DNA of 64,000 bases, from NCBI GenBank assembly GCA_030015575.1, contig CM057344.1, positions 594,650,410-594,714,409 on the forward strand, read 5' to 3'. Position numbers and translations under genes: made by a program. Positions 46,378-56,461 of this stretch are shown here, piece after piece. Position 1 is the stretch's first letter; each line of letters begins with the position of its first letter. Source of the stretch: Agapanthus africanus. Taxonomy: Eukaryota; Streptophyta; Magnoliopsida; Asparagales; Amaryllidaceae. The notes beneath the pieces are model-generated. The model saw nothing but the letters and a program-made list of their open reading frames with translations. It did not search any database and had not been told where the DNA came from.

Positions 46378-47513
46378 AGTTTGCAAATTACCATGGTTCC
46401 ACAAGAACATTACAAAGATCTCGATGAACTTGAAGCTTGTAGTGTGTAAGAACTGCAGACATTTTACGTCCCTCCCAGGCGAAAAGGTGAACAGGCGATC
46501 CTATTCTACCGATCCGAGGAAACTAAAGTGGATAAAGAAATCTGGCATGGCGCCGATTCTACGCTCGACAGGCTCCATCCCATCTGTCTGCCTAGATATT
46601 ACACGGAAGGCCTGAAAAGGCTATTGAAGCGCCAAGGGGTACCCTTCAGACAGACTACTCGACAAGCTCGATTCTACAATAGGATTTGGCACGTCCTCAG
46701 AACTCAGCGAAAGTTGCCCAACGGGAGAATGGAAACGGTCGGGCTTGGATATGTCCGATCCAAGAAACGGGAACGAGTACATAGTAGCTACGTCATACAT
46801 GACTTCGATGAAGAAGGAGATGCCCTGTTAGAAAACGCTGACCCTGAACCAAAACGAGATCCTACCATCAAAATGCCGAGTCCGTCGTTTGAAGAATGGA
46901 TGGACAAGCTTATAAGGGAAGCGGATCAAAAGGTCTGGGATGACCATAACCGTGAAATGACCATTTATGAGAAAGCTAGGACTCAGCACCTCCTTCAGCA
47001 GGCCGCGGAGAATGACAATGCTCTTCCTTATCAACCCATCATACACAAGGCCCGACGCAGAGGTAAAAATAAATCAAAGAGCGGGAAAGGCGTTCGACAA
47101 CGAAAAAGCGGGGCCAAGAAGTCATGTGATCGGGAATCGAGCAATCTGGATTCGTCTCTTATAAAGAAGATAGGTCGAGCATACTCTTTTCCCCAGAACA
47201 AAACACGGAAGATACTTGATCTTGCTATAAAACATCAGATGATGACACTCCCAAATCCAAACATCCCGAGCAAGCGAATGAGATCTACCACCCAGACTAT
47301 TGCTCTTATCACCGAGCAATAGGACATCCTCTCGAAGACTGCTTCACCTTCAAGAACTGGGTTGAGGACCAATATCAACAAGGCAGGTTCGCTCTATCCA
47401 GCAGCTGGAAGGTAAGCCCGCCACAGAAGCATGAACCGAAAGCGACGCGTATAGCGAGAGTAGAACCTGATCAACATCGATCTTGGAAGCAATCTCGTAC
47501 CTGTCACGCGATA
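46378..47513 (+). pseudogene. Element T linker with knuckle module C
   Basis: The same frame goes on after TAG (46375) and TAA (46447-46449) to 47322: LHPICLPRYYTEGLKRLL, then an acidic stretch, then PSFEEWMDKLIREAD ... REMTIYEKART (a copy of the motif at 23960-24050), KIGRAYSFPQNKTRKILDLA and LPNPNIPSKR. A one-base deletion near 47275 shifts the frame, and the third Cys/His motif YCSYHRAIGHPLEDCFTFKN and WVEDQYQQGRFALSSSWKVS continue in the RT frame. So module A (23160-23440) and module C are paralogous. This segment lies between PR and RT. Confidence 0.75.
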
Positions 47514-48794
47514 ATGTTGTCAAAAGAAGAGCCCAAGAATATGGATGACCTCCCCTGGTGCTTCGAAAACGATGATGGCGAGGTGATCTCAGAGTTTCCA
47601 CCGGCGCTAAAAGAGCTGGAAGATGGAATACATACTACTGCAGATAACCTCAAGAAAATTGATTTGGGGACGACAAGTTACCCGCGGCCGACATTCGTCA
47701 GTGAGTTGCTGTCTGAAGAAAGGGTGGCTACGCTAAAGGACGTGCTCATGCAGCATAAAGATTGCTTCGCATGGAACTATTCCGAGATGCCAGAACTAGA
47801 TCCAGAGATTGCTGTACACAAATTGGCAATATCTCCGGACGTTAAACCGATCAAACAAGCACCGAGAAGAATGCGGCTCGAGCTTGAGATGAGCATCAAT
47901 GCCGGGGTCAAGAAACTAATCGACTCCAGTTTTATCCAAGAGGTTCAATACCCTGATTGGATCGCCAACATCGTCCCAGTGATGAAGAAAAATGGGATGG
48001 TGCGCATATGTGTGGACTTTCGGGATCTCAATAAAGCCTGCCCAAAAGATGACTTTTCAGTACCGGTCACCGAGCTGATGATAGATAACACGTCCACTCA
48101 CGAAGTCTTCTCCTTCATGGACGGATCATCAGGATACAATCAGATAAAGATGCATCCTGAGGACCAGAAGCACACCGCTTTCCGGACCCCTTTGGGCATA
48201 TTCTGCTACAAGGTGATGCCCGTCGGTCTAAAGAACGCCGGTGCCACCCATCAGAGGACCATGACGAAGATTTTCGATGACCTCATACATGAAATTGTCG
48301 AATGTTATATCGACGACCTCGTAGTTAAAAGCAAATCATACGAGGAATATCTAGAGCATCTGAAGATTGTATTTCAACGCCTCCGGCAATACAACTTGAA
48401 GATGAACTCTTTCAAATGTGCGTTCGGAGTTTCCTCGGGAAAATTCCTAGGATTCATCGTCCGACACCGAGGCATCGAGATAGATCCATCAAAGATCAAG
48501 GCGATTATGAAAATGCCCCCACCAAGAACTCTCAAGCAATTGCGATCTCTCCAAGGGAAGCTCACGTATATCCGGCGATTCATAGCCAATCTCTCTGGCA
48601 AGTGTCTTCCTTATAGTCACCTAATGAAGAAAGGGACCCCTTTCGTTTGGGATCACAAATGCCAAGGCGCACTGGACGAAATTAAGCAATACCTGCAGAA
48701 TCCGCCGGTGCTGACCGCTCCGGTCAAGAGAAAGCCTATCATTCTGTATACAACAGCTCTCGAAGGTTCTTTAGGCACGCTGTGGGCACAATAA
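47514..48794 (+). pseudogene. Element T reverse transcriptase
   Basis: The Ty3-gypsy RT is nearly intact over about 400 codons: IPVMKKNGMVRICVDFRDLN, KACPKDDFSVP, FMDGSSGYNQIKM (first Asp), TAFRTPLGIFCYKVMPVGLK, NAGATHQRTM, catalytic YIDDLVVKS at 48306, FLGFIVRHRGIEIDPSKI and the connection LRSLQGKLTYIRRFIANLS. The ATG at 47514 is only the first Met; the frame is open upstream. It ends with LYTTALEGSLGTLWAQ and a TAA at 48792 inside RNase H. Confidence 0.92.
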
Positions 48795-49128
48795 AATGAC
48801 CAAGGGAAAGAAAGAGCCCTTTATTATTTGAGTCGAGTTCTACTGGGGGGCAGAAACCAAGTATTCTCCCATCGAAAAACACTGCCTGGCGTTGATCTTC
48901 GCGATAACGAAGCTCAGACACTACGCGTTGGCGCATGAGGTCCATCTCATATCAAAAGGGGATCCTCTCAAGTATTTAATATCAAAAGCCATATTAACGG
49001 GGTGTCTCGCTAAATGGGCCCTACTCTTGATGGAATTCTCGATAATTTATCGGCCTCTTAAGGCAGTGAAAGGCCAGGCTATCGCCGACTTCCTCGCTGA
49101 GCACCCGATACATGCCGATCTGCTTTGA
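48795..49128 (+). pseudogene. Element T RNase H (gypsy type), broken
   Basis: After TAA (48792) the same frame reads NDQGKERALYYLSRVLLG. A frameshift at about 48845 leads to YSPIEKHCLALIFAITKLRH and HEVHLISKGDPLKYLISK, ending AIADFLAEHPIHADLL at 49126. So one nonsense codon and one frameshift lie in the first RNase H. Confidence 0.85.
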
Positions 49129-49700
49129 ACTGCGAATTGCCAGACGAACATGCTTTTGACACGATCGACGGTAATGATACCCGATGGGAACTCTATTTTG
49201 ATGAAGCCTCTTCCATGAAGAAGCACAAACAAAGCACCCCTATAATTAAATCAGGGGTAGGCCTCATCTTCGTGACTCCACAAGAAGGGATAATGCGCTT
49301 TGCCTTCTCCTTAACAGAGCCGAGGACAAACAATGAAGCCGAATATGAAGCTTTGATAGCAGGTCTCGAGATCGCTATCGACATGGGAATTGAAAACCTC
49401 CTTATATACGGAGACTCCCAACTGGTCGTTAGTCAAGTAAACGGCGACTATCAAACGTGCAAGCCAGAGTTAGTAAAGTGCGGCGAGAAAGTACAGCAAC
49501 TACTGACCCAAATACCGTCCTACACCTTGGAAAGCATACCGCGTACGAAAAATAGTAAAGCGGATGCATTAGCCAAACTCGCTAAAGAACTGGCTGATGA
49601 AAACCTTGATGATGTGACGATCGTTGTGCAAAGCCGTCGGGTTCTTGCTCCAGCAGAAGTATCCCCGGAGTCGTCCAAAGAAAAGGGAACGACCGAGCAA
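49125..49700 (+). pseudogene. Element T second RNase H (archaeal type)
   Basis: WELYFDEASS (first Asp), GVGLIFVTPQEGIMRF, TNNEAEYEALIAGLEIA (Glu), LIYGDSQLVVSQVNGDY (Asp) and SIPRTKNSKADALAKLAKEL (last Asp) are the blocks of the archaeal-type RNase H. Tat-lineage elements carry it between their own RNase H and integrase. All four acidic positions are present. It is open in this copy, in the frame that continues into integrase. The linker before it restores the RT frame. Confidence 0.92.
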
Positions 49701-49739
49701 GCGGCCCTACAAATAAAAGACCAGGAAAAGGCTACCGAT

Positions 49740-51005
49740 TGGAGAAATGTCTTTATATACTACTTCAAATCCCGTCGAATACTTGAAGATGCGTCCTCAA
49801 AACATCAGCTCATGAAACGAGCCCTATCTTTTGCCTTCGTCAATGATATTCTGTACAAGAGGTCATTTGATTCTCTGTGGTTAAGATTCCTGGGACCCGA
49901 AGAAGCAAAAAGAGTCGACCAAGAAACTCACGACGGACTCTGTGGTTCTCACCAAGCCGGGCCAAAGATGAAGCTGAAAATCAAAAGGATGGGCTACTAT
50001 TAGCCCACGATGATCCAGGACTGTCTCGAATATGCGAAGAAATGTCACTCGTGCCAGATTCACGGGGACTTTATCCATCAGCATCCGAATCCACTACATC
50101 CGACAGTGGCTAGCTGGCCGTTTGAAATGTGGGGGACTGATATAATCGGCCTCATTGAGCCAGAATCATCCAGAGGACATTGATTCATTTTGGCGACAAC
50201 TGATTACTTCTCCAAGTGGGCAGAAGCAGTACCGCTGAGGGAAGTGAAGACGGAGAATATCCTCCACTTCTTCAAGACGCACGTCATTTATCGTTTTGGA
50301 ACTTCGCGACGAATCATCTCAGATAACGGGCCAGCCTATAGAAGCCACAAGATCAGCCGCTTCACACAACAGCATAACATAGACTGGAGATACACTTCAG
50401 TCTATAATTCCCGGGCTAACGGTCTAGCTGAGGCTTTTAACAAGACCTTGACGAAGATCGTAAAAAAGACGGTGTCTCGGAATAAGAAGGACTGGCATGG
50501 GAGACTGCATGAAGCTCTCTGCGGATATCGAACTACGTTCAAAACGTCCACGAACACAATGCCATACGCATTGGTATTCGGTACAAAGGCAGTACTCCCC
50601 CTCGAGATAGAGCTACCCTCTCTACGAGTGGCAGTTCATTACGAGCTAACGGATGAAGAGAATGCTCACCTTCGGCTTGAGAAGCTCGATGCCCTTGATG
50701 AAACCCGGCTCATAGCGCAACAAAATCTGGAGGCTTATAAAGCAAATATGACGCGCTCATATGAAAGATTGACTAGGCCGAGGACATTCCGCCAAGGCGA
50801 ACTCGTATTAGTGGTCAAAAGACCTATGATCCCCAATCGTGCCAAGCGGGAAAAATTCGAGCCGAATTACAAAGGCCCGTATATCATAGACAAAGTCTAC
50901 CAGGGTGGTGCCTATCTACTCATGGACATGCATGGTGAAAGAGCCTTCAGGCCAATAAACGGTCGCTTCCTAAAAAAGTACTACGCCAGACGAGTCACGG
51001 CCTAG
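49740..51005 (+). pseudogene. Element T integrase
   Basis: Zinc-binding part: H-x3-C-G-S-H in THDGLCGSHQAGPKMK, then KKCHSCQIHGD. Catalytic core: MWGTDIIGLIEP (D), TTDYFSKWAEAVPL, RIISDNGPAYRS (D) and NGLAEAFNKTLTKI (E). C-terminal part: GPYIIDKVYQGGAYLL and INGRFLKKYYA. TAG at 50001-50003 replaces the Trp of GYYWPTM, and TGA at 50182-50184 replaces an Arg/Cys position (GH-x-FILATTDY); the frame is otherwise continuous to TAG at 51003-51005. Both are consistent with G-to-A or C-to-T changes. Confidence 0.9.
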
Positions 51006-51242
51006 GTCAATGATAGATGACGATGACTATGTCCGCTCGCTATCTTCCTAAGCCCAAACTCTATAAATAGTAACCGGCCATGGACCGAACATCCTTAAAC
51101 TAACAACGGACCGAAATTTCCTTAAACTAACAACGGACCGAAACGTGCTTAAACTAACAACGGACCATTATGTCCTAAAACTAGCTGTTGACCGAGACAT
51201 CGCTAAACTACTGTAGACTGCAGCATCCCGAAGCTGATAAAA
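51006..51242 (+). repeat. 3' region: 27-bp repeats shared with the LTR
   Basis: GGACCGAANNTNCTTAAACTAACAAC recurs at about 51082, 51108, 51135 and 51162 (26-27 bp). The LTR holds the same unit (20165-20250). CTATAAATAG at about 51061 is a palindromic TATA-like word. Confidence 0.75.
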
Positions 51243-51520
51243 AAAAGAATAAAAAAACGATATGTCCATGAGCAAAATGGGCACGGATGAAAACCCGAAA
51301 GGGCACCGTGAGTAAAAACTGCAGGGCTGCCGGCGAGTTTTGTGAAAACCCGAAAAGGCGCAACCTCATTAGAATAAATAAAAAAAGAAAAAAAAGAAGA
51401 AAAACGGTATGTCCATAAGCAAAATGGGCACGGATGAAAACCCGAAAGCGCTCCGTGAGTAAAAACAGCAGGGCTACCGGCGAGTTTTGTGAAAACCCGA
51501 AAGGGCGCAATCTCGTTAAA
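51243..51520 (+). repeat. 148-bp tandem duplication
   Basis: TATGTCCATGAGCAAAATGGGCACGGATGAAAACCCGAAA and GGCTGCCGGCGAGTTTTGTGAAAACCCGAAA recur (51261 and 51409). Poly-A/GA runs separate them. Confidence 0.85.
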
Positions 51521-52055
51521 AAACACTTGCAAGGTCCTCTCGACCTTGTGAGGAGAAACCACCTGCGTGAGATCCTTACGACTTACAAGGGAGCAACACA
51601 CTAAGGGATCCCCATGATTCCTAAGGAGAAATTACACTTGCGAGATCCCCACGACTCGTAAGGAGAATCCTCTTATGAGACCCTCACGGCTCATAAGATT
51701 CAAAAGTCTTAAGTTATACGGATCTGAACCTGTTCTTAAGCGGACACCACAACCTCTAATACTGCCCTACAAGCGGCTCAATGCTGACCCTTATATACAA
51801 TCCACGGGTGCGAATAAACATTTCCTTAACAAAGTCCCATCCGTGACTAGGGATATGTCTACATGGTGAACAACCCTTGTAAGTCATCTCGACTTATAAG
51901 GAGAAAACACTCTTGTAAGATCCTTACGGCTTATAGGAGAACATGCACTTAGGAATCCTCACGATTCTTAAGGAGAAAACGCACCTACGAGACCCTCACG
52001 ACTTGTAGGGAGAAATACCTTTATGAGACCCTTACGGCTCATGAAGTCAAAAGCC
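51520..52055 (+). repeat. Array of about 10 hairpin units with constant loop and covarying arms
   Basis: Units spaced 25-70 bp apart, each with two matched arms around a loop like ATCCTCACGA. Examples: CTTATGAG-accctcacgg-CTCATAAG, CCTACGAG-accctcacga-CTTGTAGG, CTTGCGAG-atccccacga-CTCGTAAG, CTTGTAAG-atccttacgg-CTTATAGG, CTTAGGAATC-ctcac-GATTCTTAAG. The spacer is usually GGAGAAA(T/C)... Arms differ between units but stay paired, some through G-U. Confidence 0.85.
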
Positions 52056-52746
52056 TTAGTCGACAGGATCCCAACCCTGTCTACTATGCCATCTTTTTTC
52101 GACATTGACGAAGGAAAATGATGATTCACTCCTGGCAATATCCCAGTTGTAGCGGTGCTGATGCCGAAATCGGTGTCTAATCCCAAGCTTGCAGCAAAAG
52201 CCAGCGAGCCACACATGCATGCGGGATAGCCGAAATGATGGGGCAACTTGCAACAAAATCAGCAAGTAAAAATGTATGCATACACAAATAGCTAAAATGA
52301 TTGGGCAACTCGCAATAAAAAGCAGCGAGTAAAAGATAAAATAAATAGCCGAAATGATTGGGCACCGCGAAAAATAGCCGAAATGATTGGGCAATCGCGA
52401 CCTTCGCGATATAAAAGCTGAAATGATAGAGCATCACGGAAAGAAATAAAGAAAAATGAAATTTATGCCCTATAGGTGATATCATATCAATCCCTATATA
52501 CAATCCAGGGGCGCAAACAAAGAGGGAGTCACACCTTTCCTCCCCAGGCTTCATCAGAAGAAGAAGCCAAATCTCAACGGTTCACTGATAGCCTGGAGAT
52601 CATCTCAACATTCGTCTCATTACAACAGACACAACATCAAGCAAAGCGGAACAGCAGCAACTCCCAGTTCCATGACTCGACGGTGCACAGATGACCGAGA
52701 GTCAAACCCCGACTCCGTGAAATGCGGATAAAGTCAACCTTTCCTA
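52056..52746 (+). repeat. 3' region with ATAGCCGAAATGATTGGGCA repeats
   Basis: GCCGAAATGATTGGGCA or a close form recurs at about 52230, 52285, 52350, 52377 and 52419. Between copies are paired words (CTTGC..GCAAG, CTCGC..GCGAG, TCGCGACCTTCGCGA). The remainder to 52746 holds no gene that I can see. Confidence 0.65.
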
Positions 52747-53760
52747 GTCACATGGAACGCGGCTTATGTCAATCCTGACCCCGTGGGAAACGTCCAGAGC
52801 GAATCCTGGTCCTCGCAGAGCACGGCAATGACCCCGTGTAAAGCATTCAGAGCGGAGCCTGGTCCTCGCAGAACATGGGAATGACCCCGTGGGAAGCATC
52901 CAGAGCAAATTCTTGGTCACGTGGAACGCGACTTATGTCAATCCTAACCCCGTGGGAAACGTTCAGAGCGGATCCTGGTCCTCGCAGAGCACGGCAATGA
53001 CCCTGTGTGAAGCATACAGAGCGGAGCCTGGTCCTCATAGAGCATGGCAATGACCCCGTGGGAAGCATCCAGAGCAAATTCCTGGTTATGTGGAACGCGG
53101 CTTATGTCAATCCTGACCCCGTGGGAAATGTCCAAATCGGATCCTGGTCCTCGCAGAGCACGGCAATGACCCCGTGTGAAGCATCCAGAGCGGAGCCTGG
53201 TCCTCACAGAACACAGCAATGATCCCGTGGGAAGCATCCAGAGCAAATTCCTGGTTACGTGGAACGCGGCTTATGTCAATCCTGACCCCGTGGGAAACGT
53301 CTAGAGTGGATCCTGGTCCTCGCAGAGCACGGCAATGACCCCGTGTGAAGCATCCAGAGCGGCGCCTGGTCCTCGCAGAACACGGTAATGACCCCGTAGG
53401 AAGCATCCAGAGCAAATTCCTGGTCACGTGGAACGCGGCTTATGTCAATCCTGACCCTGTGGGAAATGTTCAGAGCGGATCCTGGTCCTCCCAGAGCACG
53501 GAAATGATCCCGTGTGAAGCATCCAGAGCAGAGCCTGGTCCTAGCAGAACATGGCAATGACCCCGTGGGAAGCATCCAGAGCAAAATTCCTGGTTACGTG
53601 GAACGCGGCTTATGTCAATCCTGACCCCATGGGAAACGTCCAGAGCGGATCCTGGTCCTCACAGAGCACGGCAATGACCCCATGTGAAGCATCCAGAGCG
53701 GAGCCTGGTCCTCGCAGAATACGGCAATGACCCCGTGGGAAGCATCCAGAGCAAACTCTT
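52747..53760 (+). repeat. Six-copy 169-bp tandem array with 53+53+63-bp substructure
   Basis: GT(C/T)A(C/T)GTGGAACGCGGCTTATGTC starts units at 52747, 52916, 53085, 53254, 53423 and 53593; the array ends at about 53760. Each unit has three related sub-units beginning GACCCCGTG (53, 53 and 63 bp). Both flanks carry the same GTGAAATGCGGATAA text (52719 and 53768), as if the array grew within a single ancestral unit. ORFs on both strands are artefacts of the repeat. Confidence 0.92.
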
Positions 53761-53789
53761 GATTTCGTGAAATGCGGATAAGGGTAACC

Positions 53790-53990
53790 TCACCCATCAC
53801 TTGCGGGTCCTCACGACTCGTAAGGGAGCAAATTCTCTTGTGAGATCCTTATGACTTGCAAGAGAAAACACACTTAGAAATCCTCACGATTCTTAAAGGA
53901 GAAATTACACCTATGGGATCCTCTCGACCGGTAGGGAGAAAATTCTTTAAGAGACCCTCATGGCTCATGAAGTTGAAAAGTGTTAGGAGG
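53790..53990 (+). repeat. Second array of constant-loop hairpin units
   Basis: Five units of the type described at 51520-52055: CTTGCGGGTC-ctcac-GACTCGTAAG, CTTGTGAG-atccttatga-CTTGCAAG, CTTAGAAATC-ctcac-GATTCTTAAA, CCTATGGGATC-ctct-CGACCGGTAGGG, and TTAAGAG-accctcatgg-CTCATGAA. Confidence 0.8.
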
Positions 53991-54215
53991 CAGATCTTAA
54001 CCCTGAATCCTAAGCCATCGTTGTCCTGCAAAGAAATCGAGATAGACTATCCACAGAATACATTTAATAAAAGGGACACACCATCGTGAAGAAAAATATG
54101 TATTTTATTCATGAATCAAAATGAATACAAAGTATAATTCGTGAAAGAACAAAAAATACACTCTCATGCAGGAGTATGTACAAAAGAAGAATAAAAAATA
54201 TATATATACAATTCT
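53991..54215. other. No gene seen
   Basis: This is an AT-rich stretch between the hairpin array and the 3' end of the antisense gene. It may hold the polyadenylation region of the antisense transcript (TTCATTTTGATTCATGAATAAAATAC on the minus strand near 54100). Confidence 0.35.
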
Positions 54216-54918
54216 TCAAGTCGGCGGGCGATTTAGCAGATTTGCCAGTTCATCCCTTTTTCGCTGAGCCTCGCCTTCATGATTCAATATCGCCAAAAGA
54301 TGGGCCTCCGCCTGAGCCTGTTGGGCCTGGTATGAGGCAAGCCAGCCTTCAAGCTCTTTTTCGGTAGCCTTATGGGCCTTAACCATTTCACGAGTGAATA
54401 CGGGGGCCTTATCAATGGCTACCACCTCCTTGATGGCCTCTTGGAGCACTCGCCAGAGTTCGTATGCTTTAGAGGCCTTAGCTGTAAGGTTGGCTTGAAG
54501 CTCACTCAGCGCTTTAGAAGCCAACTCCCTCTCTGAAAACTTGCAGCCGAGCCTCTTCTCACATGATATCATATTCGCCGCACACCGCTCAATTAGACCC
54601 CGTAAGCTCGCCTTTGTAGCCACAACCTCCGAAGAAAGGCGTATACATTCAAGCACATGCAAGCAAGCCTCCACCTGCCTACAAAACTCAACCCGGACTT
54701 ACACCACTGTTCACTATGATAGGTGGCAAGAAAGGGAAGAGAGCCATTAGCTTCAGCAGCAAACGCTTCGGCCATGATTAGACTGCCAGCGCGAAGTTCC
54801 TCAATTAGGGATGACAGTGAGTCGAGGCTTAACCTGGCCATCCGTTCTAAGGCTCGCAGGGCATAGGGGCCGGGTGGCATGGCGATGCGTGACTCCAGCG
54901 CGGTAAGAACTGGCAGAG
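54216..54918 (-). pseudogene. Helical C-terminal exon of the antisense protein
   Basis: ALPVLTALESRIAMPPGPYA, ARLSLDSLSSLIEELRAGS and MAEAFAAEANGSLPFLATYH; a one-base shift near 54690; then EACLHVLECIRLSSEVVATK, CEKRLGCKFSERELASKALS, HKATEKELEGWLASYQAQQA, ending LANLLNRPPT with the stop at 54216-54218. Heptad-like spacing of Leu/Ala suggests a coiled coil. No catalytic motif seen. Confidence 0.6.
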
Positions 54919-54993
54919 CTGTTCAGATTTGTAAACAGTCAGCTGAACGTGTAAGCAAAAGAACAAATGGAACAACGTTGGGACTTTACTTAC
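54919..54993 (-). other. Intron 4 of the antisense gene (75 bp)
   Basis: Minus-strand GTAAGTAAAGTCC ... TTTACAAATCTGAACAG. Joins GTG-G to CT-CTG (MTV-A-LPVLTALESRIA), phase 1, with a consensus 5' site. Confidence 0.75.
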
Positions 54994-55068
54994 CCACAGT
55001 CATGCAAGAGGGATCTGAAGGCGCCCCAGGCCCTTCAAGAATCTCAACCTCGTCGTCGGCCTCCAGAA

Positions 55069-55138
55069 CTGTAAAAGACACCAATGTCATTTTATGAAAA
55101 AGTAATAATGCTGGGAAAAGAGGGTAAACAACACTAAC
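55069..55138 (-). other. Intron 3 of the antisense gene (70 bp)
   Basis: Minus-strand GTTAGTGTTG ... TTGGTGTCTTTTACAG. Joins CAA-G to TT-CTG (SSGQ-V-LEADDEVEIL), phase 1. Confidence 0.75.
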
Positions 55139-55261
55139 CTTGCCCGGAAGAGAGGACGATGCACTGAGGAGAGATCGCTTGCGGAGCAGCCATCTCCAAC
55201 AGGCGCTGGAAGGACTGCCTGGGAGACAGATCAGCAATAAATGCCGCCAACCCGCGCAATT

Positions 55262-55322
55262 CTGGAATGACAGAAGGGTTCAGATAATAGAAAGATTATT
55301 AATGTAAGATATAGAAGGCTAC
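55262..55322 (-). other. Intron 2 of the antisense gene (61 bp)
   Basis: Minus-strand GTAGCCTTCTATATC ... CTTCTGTCATTCCAG. Joins GAA-G to AA-TTG (RSVE-E-LRGLAAF), phase 1. It is short, but T-rich with a good 3' site. Confidence 0.65.
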
Positions 55323-55715
55323 CTTCGACGCTCCTCCCATTCTGAACTGGAGGGATAGTGGCTTCAGCGGCCTCTTCCGTGACCTCAGGCACATCATCGG
55401 CGACGTGGACCAATGTAGCGACATCCGAACGAGGAGCAGTGGCTGCCACTGCAGGCTCCAGCGGAAGGACGGTAGCCTCGACTACCTATACCCTAGTCTC
55501 CGGGTCGCCCTCAGGAATATCCATTGGAGCGGCGGCCGACAAAGATGCCTTCCCCGAGGGAGCAAGCACTTCGGGAGCGGGAACCATCGAGGAAGACTCC
55601 ATCATAAGAGCGACGGTTGCATCGACCCCCTCTACACTGATCGGTGTTTCATTGGGGATATCAGCAGAATCTACGGTCAAAGTATGACCCAGAGCCTCCG
55701 CCGCCGCCGAAGTCC

Positions 55716-55797
55716 CTGCAAGGTTTGTACAAGGATAAGGATACATATATATGTATGCAAGCAATACGAAATATTACAAAGAGATATATAAACATAC
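55716..55797 (-). other. Intron 1 of the antisense gene (82 bp)
   Basis: Minus-strand GTATGTTTATAT ... CTTGTACAAACCTTGCAG. Removal joins ATT-G to GG-ACT in frame (CI-G-TSAAAE), phase 1. The interior is AT-rich, as usual for plant introns. Confidence 0.75.
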
Positions 55798-56461
55798 CAA
55801 TGCACAAGGGAGCCTCCAATATGGCTTGTTCAAGCCGACGCTCCTTCTTGAGGAGATGTGCTCGCCGAGGTCCTAGGGTAGACTCATGGCCACCGGTCCA
55901 CAGTGAAAGCGCGTCCTCAGCGTCGGCCGAAACAGCCTGTTTAAGGGCCCTTTCGCCCCATTCTTCCAAAGGGCCTATAAATCACCGCCGTATCCACGGA
56001 GGGTCTTCGTAAAAGATGAAAGCATGGTAGGGCTTCTTCGGAATCCTTAAGTTCTCGGATTCATCTTGCGAACGTCTTATAGCCTCAGCCAATTGTGTGG
56101 CTTCCTCGGCAGATGAACTCGGGAAAAGTAGACCACCATCTGATTCTTGCATAGCTAACGGTTCATCCTGAAGAATAGGCTCGGACTCTATTAAAGAGTC
56201 AAGCAGATTGGTGGCCGTCTTCCTCCGCCTCTTGGACCCAGAACTAACCGCCGAAGACGATCGTTTCCTCCCCCATGGAGCTTTGGTACGGCGCTGACCC
56301 ACTGCACCTTCAATGTCCTCGCTTGACGGTGCTACCGAGGACGACACGGCCATTGTCGACGCCGTGGACGATGATACTGCTACTGGCACCCTATTAGCCC
56401 TTGATTGAGCCCGAGTACGCAGTGGCATACCAGCTGTGGGAGTTAAGTCCACTTTCGTCAC
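55798..56461 (-). pseudogene. Basic, NLS-like and UIM-like segment of the antisense protein
   Basis: A Ser-rich linker, then WGRKRSSSAVSSGSKRRRK (a bipartite NLS-like cluster), then EEATQLAEAIRRSQDES at 56057-56107, which fits the ubiquitin-interacting-motif pattern (acidic, L-x-x-A-x-x-x-S-x-x-E). TGA at 55982-55984 interrupts; the frame goes on with GPLEEWGERALKQAVSADAE and LKKERRLEQAILEAPLCI to the first 5' splice site at 55797. Confidence 0.65.

Noticed and set aside
51520-52055. Hairpin units as tRNA or miRNA genes
   Set aside because: Arms of only 7-10 bp, no cloverleaf or A/B boxes, and too short for a miRNA precursor.
52847-53584. Several overlapping ORFs of 75-106 codons on the minus strand
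   Set aside because: They are the 169-bp tandem array read in different frames; no protein-like features.
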